Of a stretch of 5,036 bases of DNA, positions 4,000 through 5,036 are shown in pieces. The translations under genes were made by a program, and so were the position numbers. The notes beneath the pieces are model-generated. The model worked only from the letters and a program-made list of their open reading frames with translations, had not been told where the DNA came from and did no database searches. The stretch is taken from NCBI GenBank assembly GCA_022709775.1, contig JAKLIE010000184.1:1-5036 (forward strand), in the 5' to 3' direction. The DNA is from Pseudomonadota bacterium. Its GTDB lineage: Bacteria; Pseudomonadota; Gammaproteobacteria; Burkholderiales; Casimicrobiaceae. Each line of letters opens with the position of its first letter. Position 1 is the first letter of the stretch.

Positions 4000-5036
4000 A
4001 TGTCCGCCCCCACGTTCGTCCACCTGAGGCTGCACGGCGAATTCTCCGTCGTCGACGGGACCGTCCGCATCGACGATGCCGTGCGTGCGGCGGCGGGCGA
4101 CCGGATGCCGGCGCTCGCGCTCACCGACCTCGCCAACCTGTTCGGCCTGGTGAAGTTCTACTCGGCCGCGCGCGACGCGGGGCTGAAGCCGATTGCCGGC
4201 TGCGACGTCTGGATCACGCACGCTTCCGAGCGCGACGCGCCGTTCCGTGCGCTCCTGCTCGCGGCCGACCGGGGCGGGTACCTCAAACTCTGCGACTGGC
4301 TCACGCGCGCGTACCTCGGCCACCAGCACCGCGGCCGTGCCGAGATCGATCCCGCGTGGCTCGACGAAGGCACCGAGGGACTGATCGTGCTCGCCGGCGC
4401 GAGAGAGAGCGACGTCGGGCAGGCGCTGCTGCAGGGCAATTCGGTGGTCGCGAGGGCGGCAGCGGAGGCGTGGAAGCGGCGATTCCCGGGCCGCTGCTAC
4501 CTCGAGGTGCAGCGTGCCGGCCACGCGGACGAAGAGGCACTGGTCGACGCGACCGTCGCGCTCGCCGCGGAGGTCGGGCTGCCGGTCGTCGCGACGCACC
4601 CGGTCCAGTTCCTGCGCCCGGACGACTTCCGCGCGCACGAGGCGCGCGTGTGCATCGCGGAGGGGCACGTGCTCGCCGATCCGCGCCGGCCGAAGCGCTT
4701 CACGCCGCAGCAGTACTTCCTGTCGCAGCGGGAGATGGCGGAGAAGTTCGCCGACCTGCCCGAGGCGCTCGCCAACAGCGTCGCGATCGCGCAGCGCTGC
4801 AACCTGACGATCCCGCTCGGCAAGCCGCACCTGCCGGAGTTCCCGACGCCGGCAGGCGTCACGATCGAGGAACACCTGGAGCGCGAGGCGCTCGCCGGCC
4901 TCGAGGGCCGGCTCGAGCAGCTCTACCCGGACGGCGCCGCGCGCGACCGGGCGCGCCCCGCCTACGTCGACCGGCTCGTGTTCGAGACGAAGACCATCGT
5001 GCAGATGGGCTTCCCCGGCTACTTCCTGATCGTGGC
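4000..5036 (+). CDS. dnaE: DNA polymerase III alpha subunit, N-terminal 345 codons (runs off the right edge)
   Basis: DnaE is the catalytic subunit of the replicative polymerase III holoenzyme. The N-terminus M-S-A-P-T-F-V-H-L-R-L-H aligns directly with the E. coli protein (M-S-E-P-R-F-V-H-L-R-V-H), which fixes the start at ATG 4000. Visible landmarks: the PHP domain from residue 5 (F-S-V-V-D-G at 15-20, M-P-A-L-A-L-T-D at 36-43, G-L-V-K-F-Y at 49-54), G-L-P-V-V-A-T-H (193-200), P-Q-Q-Y-F (236-240), P-E-A-L-A-N-S (254-260) and the start of the polymerase domain Q-M-G-F-P-G-Y-F-L-I-V (335-345). Full-length proteins have about 1,150-1,180 residues, so roughly 70% lies outside the window, including the catalytic aspartates. 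PHP metal ligands are degenerate (Glu14 for His, Leu44 for His), as in enzymes that rely on a separate DnaQ proofreader. No Shine-Dalgarno sequence precedes the ATG. Confidence 0.97.
   Translation, partial: MSAPTFVHLRLHGEFSVVDGTVRIDDAVRAAAGDRMPALALTDLANLFGLVKFYSAARDAGLKPIAGCDVWITHASERDAPFRALLLAADRGGYLKLCDWLTRAYLGHQHRGRAEIDPAWLDEGTEGLIVLAGARESDVGQALLQGNSVVARAAAEAWKRRFPGRCYLEVQRAGHADEEALVDATVALAAEVGLPVVATHPVQFLRPDDFRAHEARVCIAEGHVLADPRRPKRFTPQQYFLSQREMAEKFADLPEALANSVAIAQRCNLTIPLGKPHLPEFPTPAGVTIEEHLEREALAGLEGRLEQLYPDGAARDRARPAYVDRLVFETKTIVQMGFPGYFLIV

Noticed and set aside
3976..4875. 299-codon minus-strand frame opposite dnaE
   Set aside because: Antisense shadow of dnaE, rich in Arg, Glu and Val; it would also run against the lipoprotein promoter.

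Overview
The window is a GC-rich (about 70% by eye) piece of bacterial chromosome. The best guess is a betaproteobacterium or close relative. The DnaE N-terminus resembles the proteobacterial (E. coli-like) alpha subunit, including a degenerate PHP domain. The promoters use TAGAAT-type -10 elements, and the control region ahead of the iron permease carries Fur-like and FNR/ANR-like boxes. I cannot name the genus. There is no RNA gene, insertion sequence, CRISPR array, integrase or origin. Coding density is high and base composition looks uniform, so I see no sign of a recent insertion.

Layout, left to right. (1) 1-656, minus strand: N-terminal two thirds or so of a membrane-fusion (periplasmic adaptor) protein of an RND/MacA-type efflux pump; its 3' end lies outside the window. 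(2) 657-934: divergent control region with a probable sigma70 promoter for the plus-strand gene, a good Fur box over its -10 and start site, and an FNR/ANR-type palindrome about 60 bp upstream of the predicted start site. (3) 935-1714, plus strand: an FTR1/EfeU-family high-affinity iron permease with both REXXE motifs. (4) 1725-3919, minus strand: a probable three-gene operon, read in the order small lipoprotein, alpha/beta hydrolase, EamA/DMT-family exporter. The gaps are 31 and 19 bases. It converges on the iron permease with only 10 bases between stop codons. (5) 3920-3999: an 80-base divergent promoter region with a perfect 14-bp palindrome that supplies a -10 element on each strand. (6) 4000-5036, plus strand: the first 345 codons of dnaE, the catalytic alpha subunit of DNA polymerase III, running off the right edge.

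The genes do not form one pathway. dnaE is housekeeping. The iron permease looks like a free-standing gene under iron and possibly oxygen control, without the usual ferroxidase, cupredoxin or P19 partner genes beside it. The lipoprotein-hydrolase-exporter group is co-oriented, but nothing in the sequence shows that the products act together. I found no convincing new multi-gene system. The most interesting parts are the iron permease control region, the symmetric dnaE/lipoprotein promoter and the unassigned lipoprotein with a repeated Y-R-x-G-[YW]-x-D-G motif.
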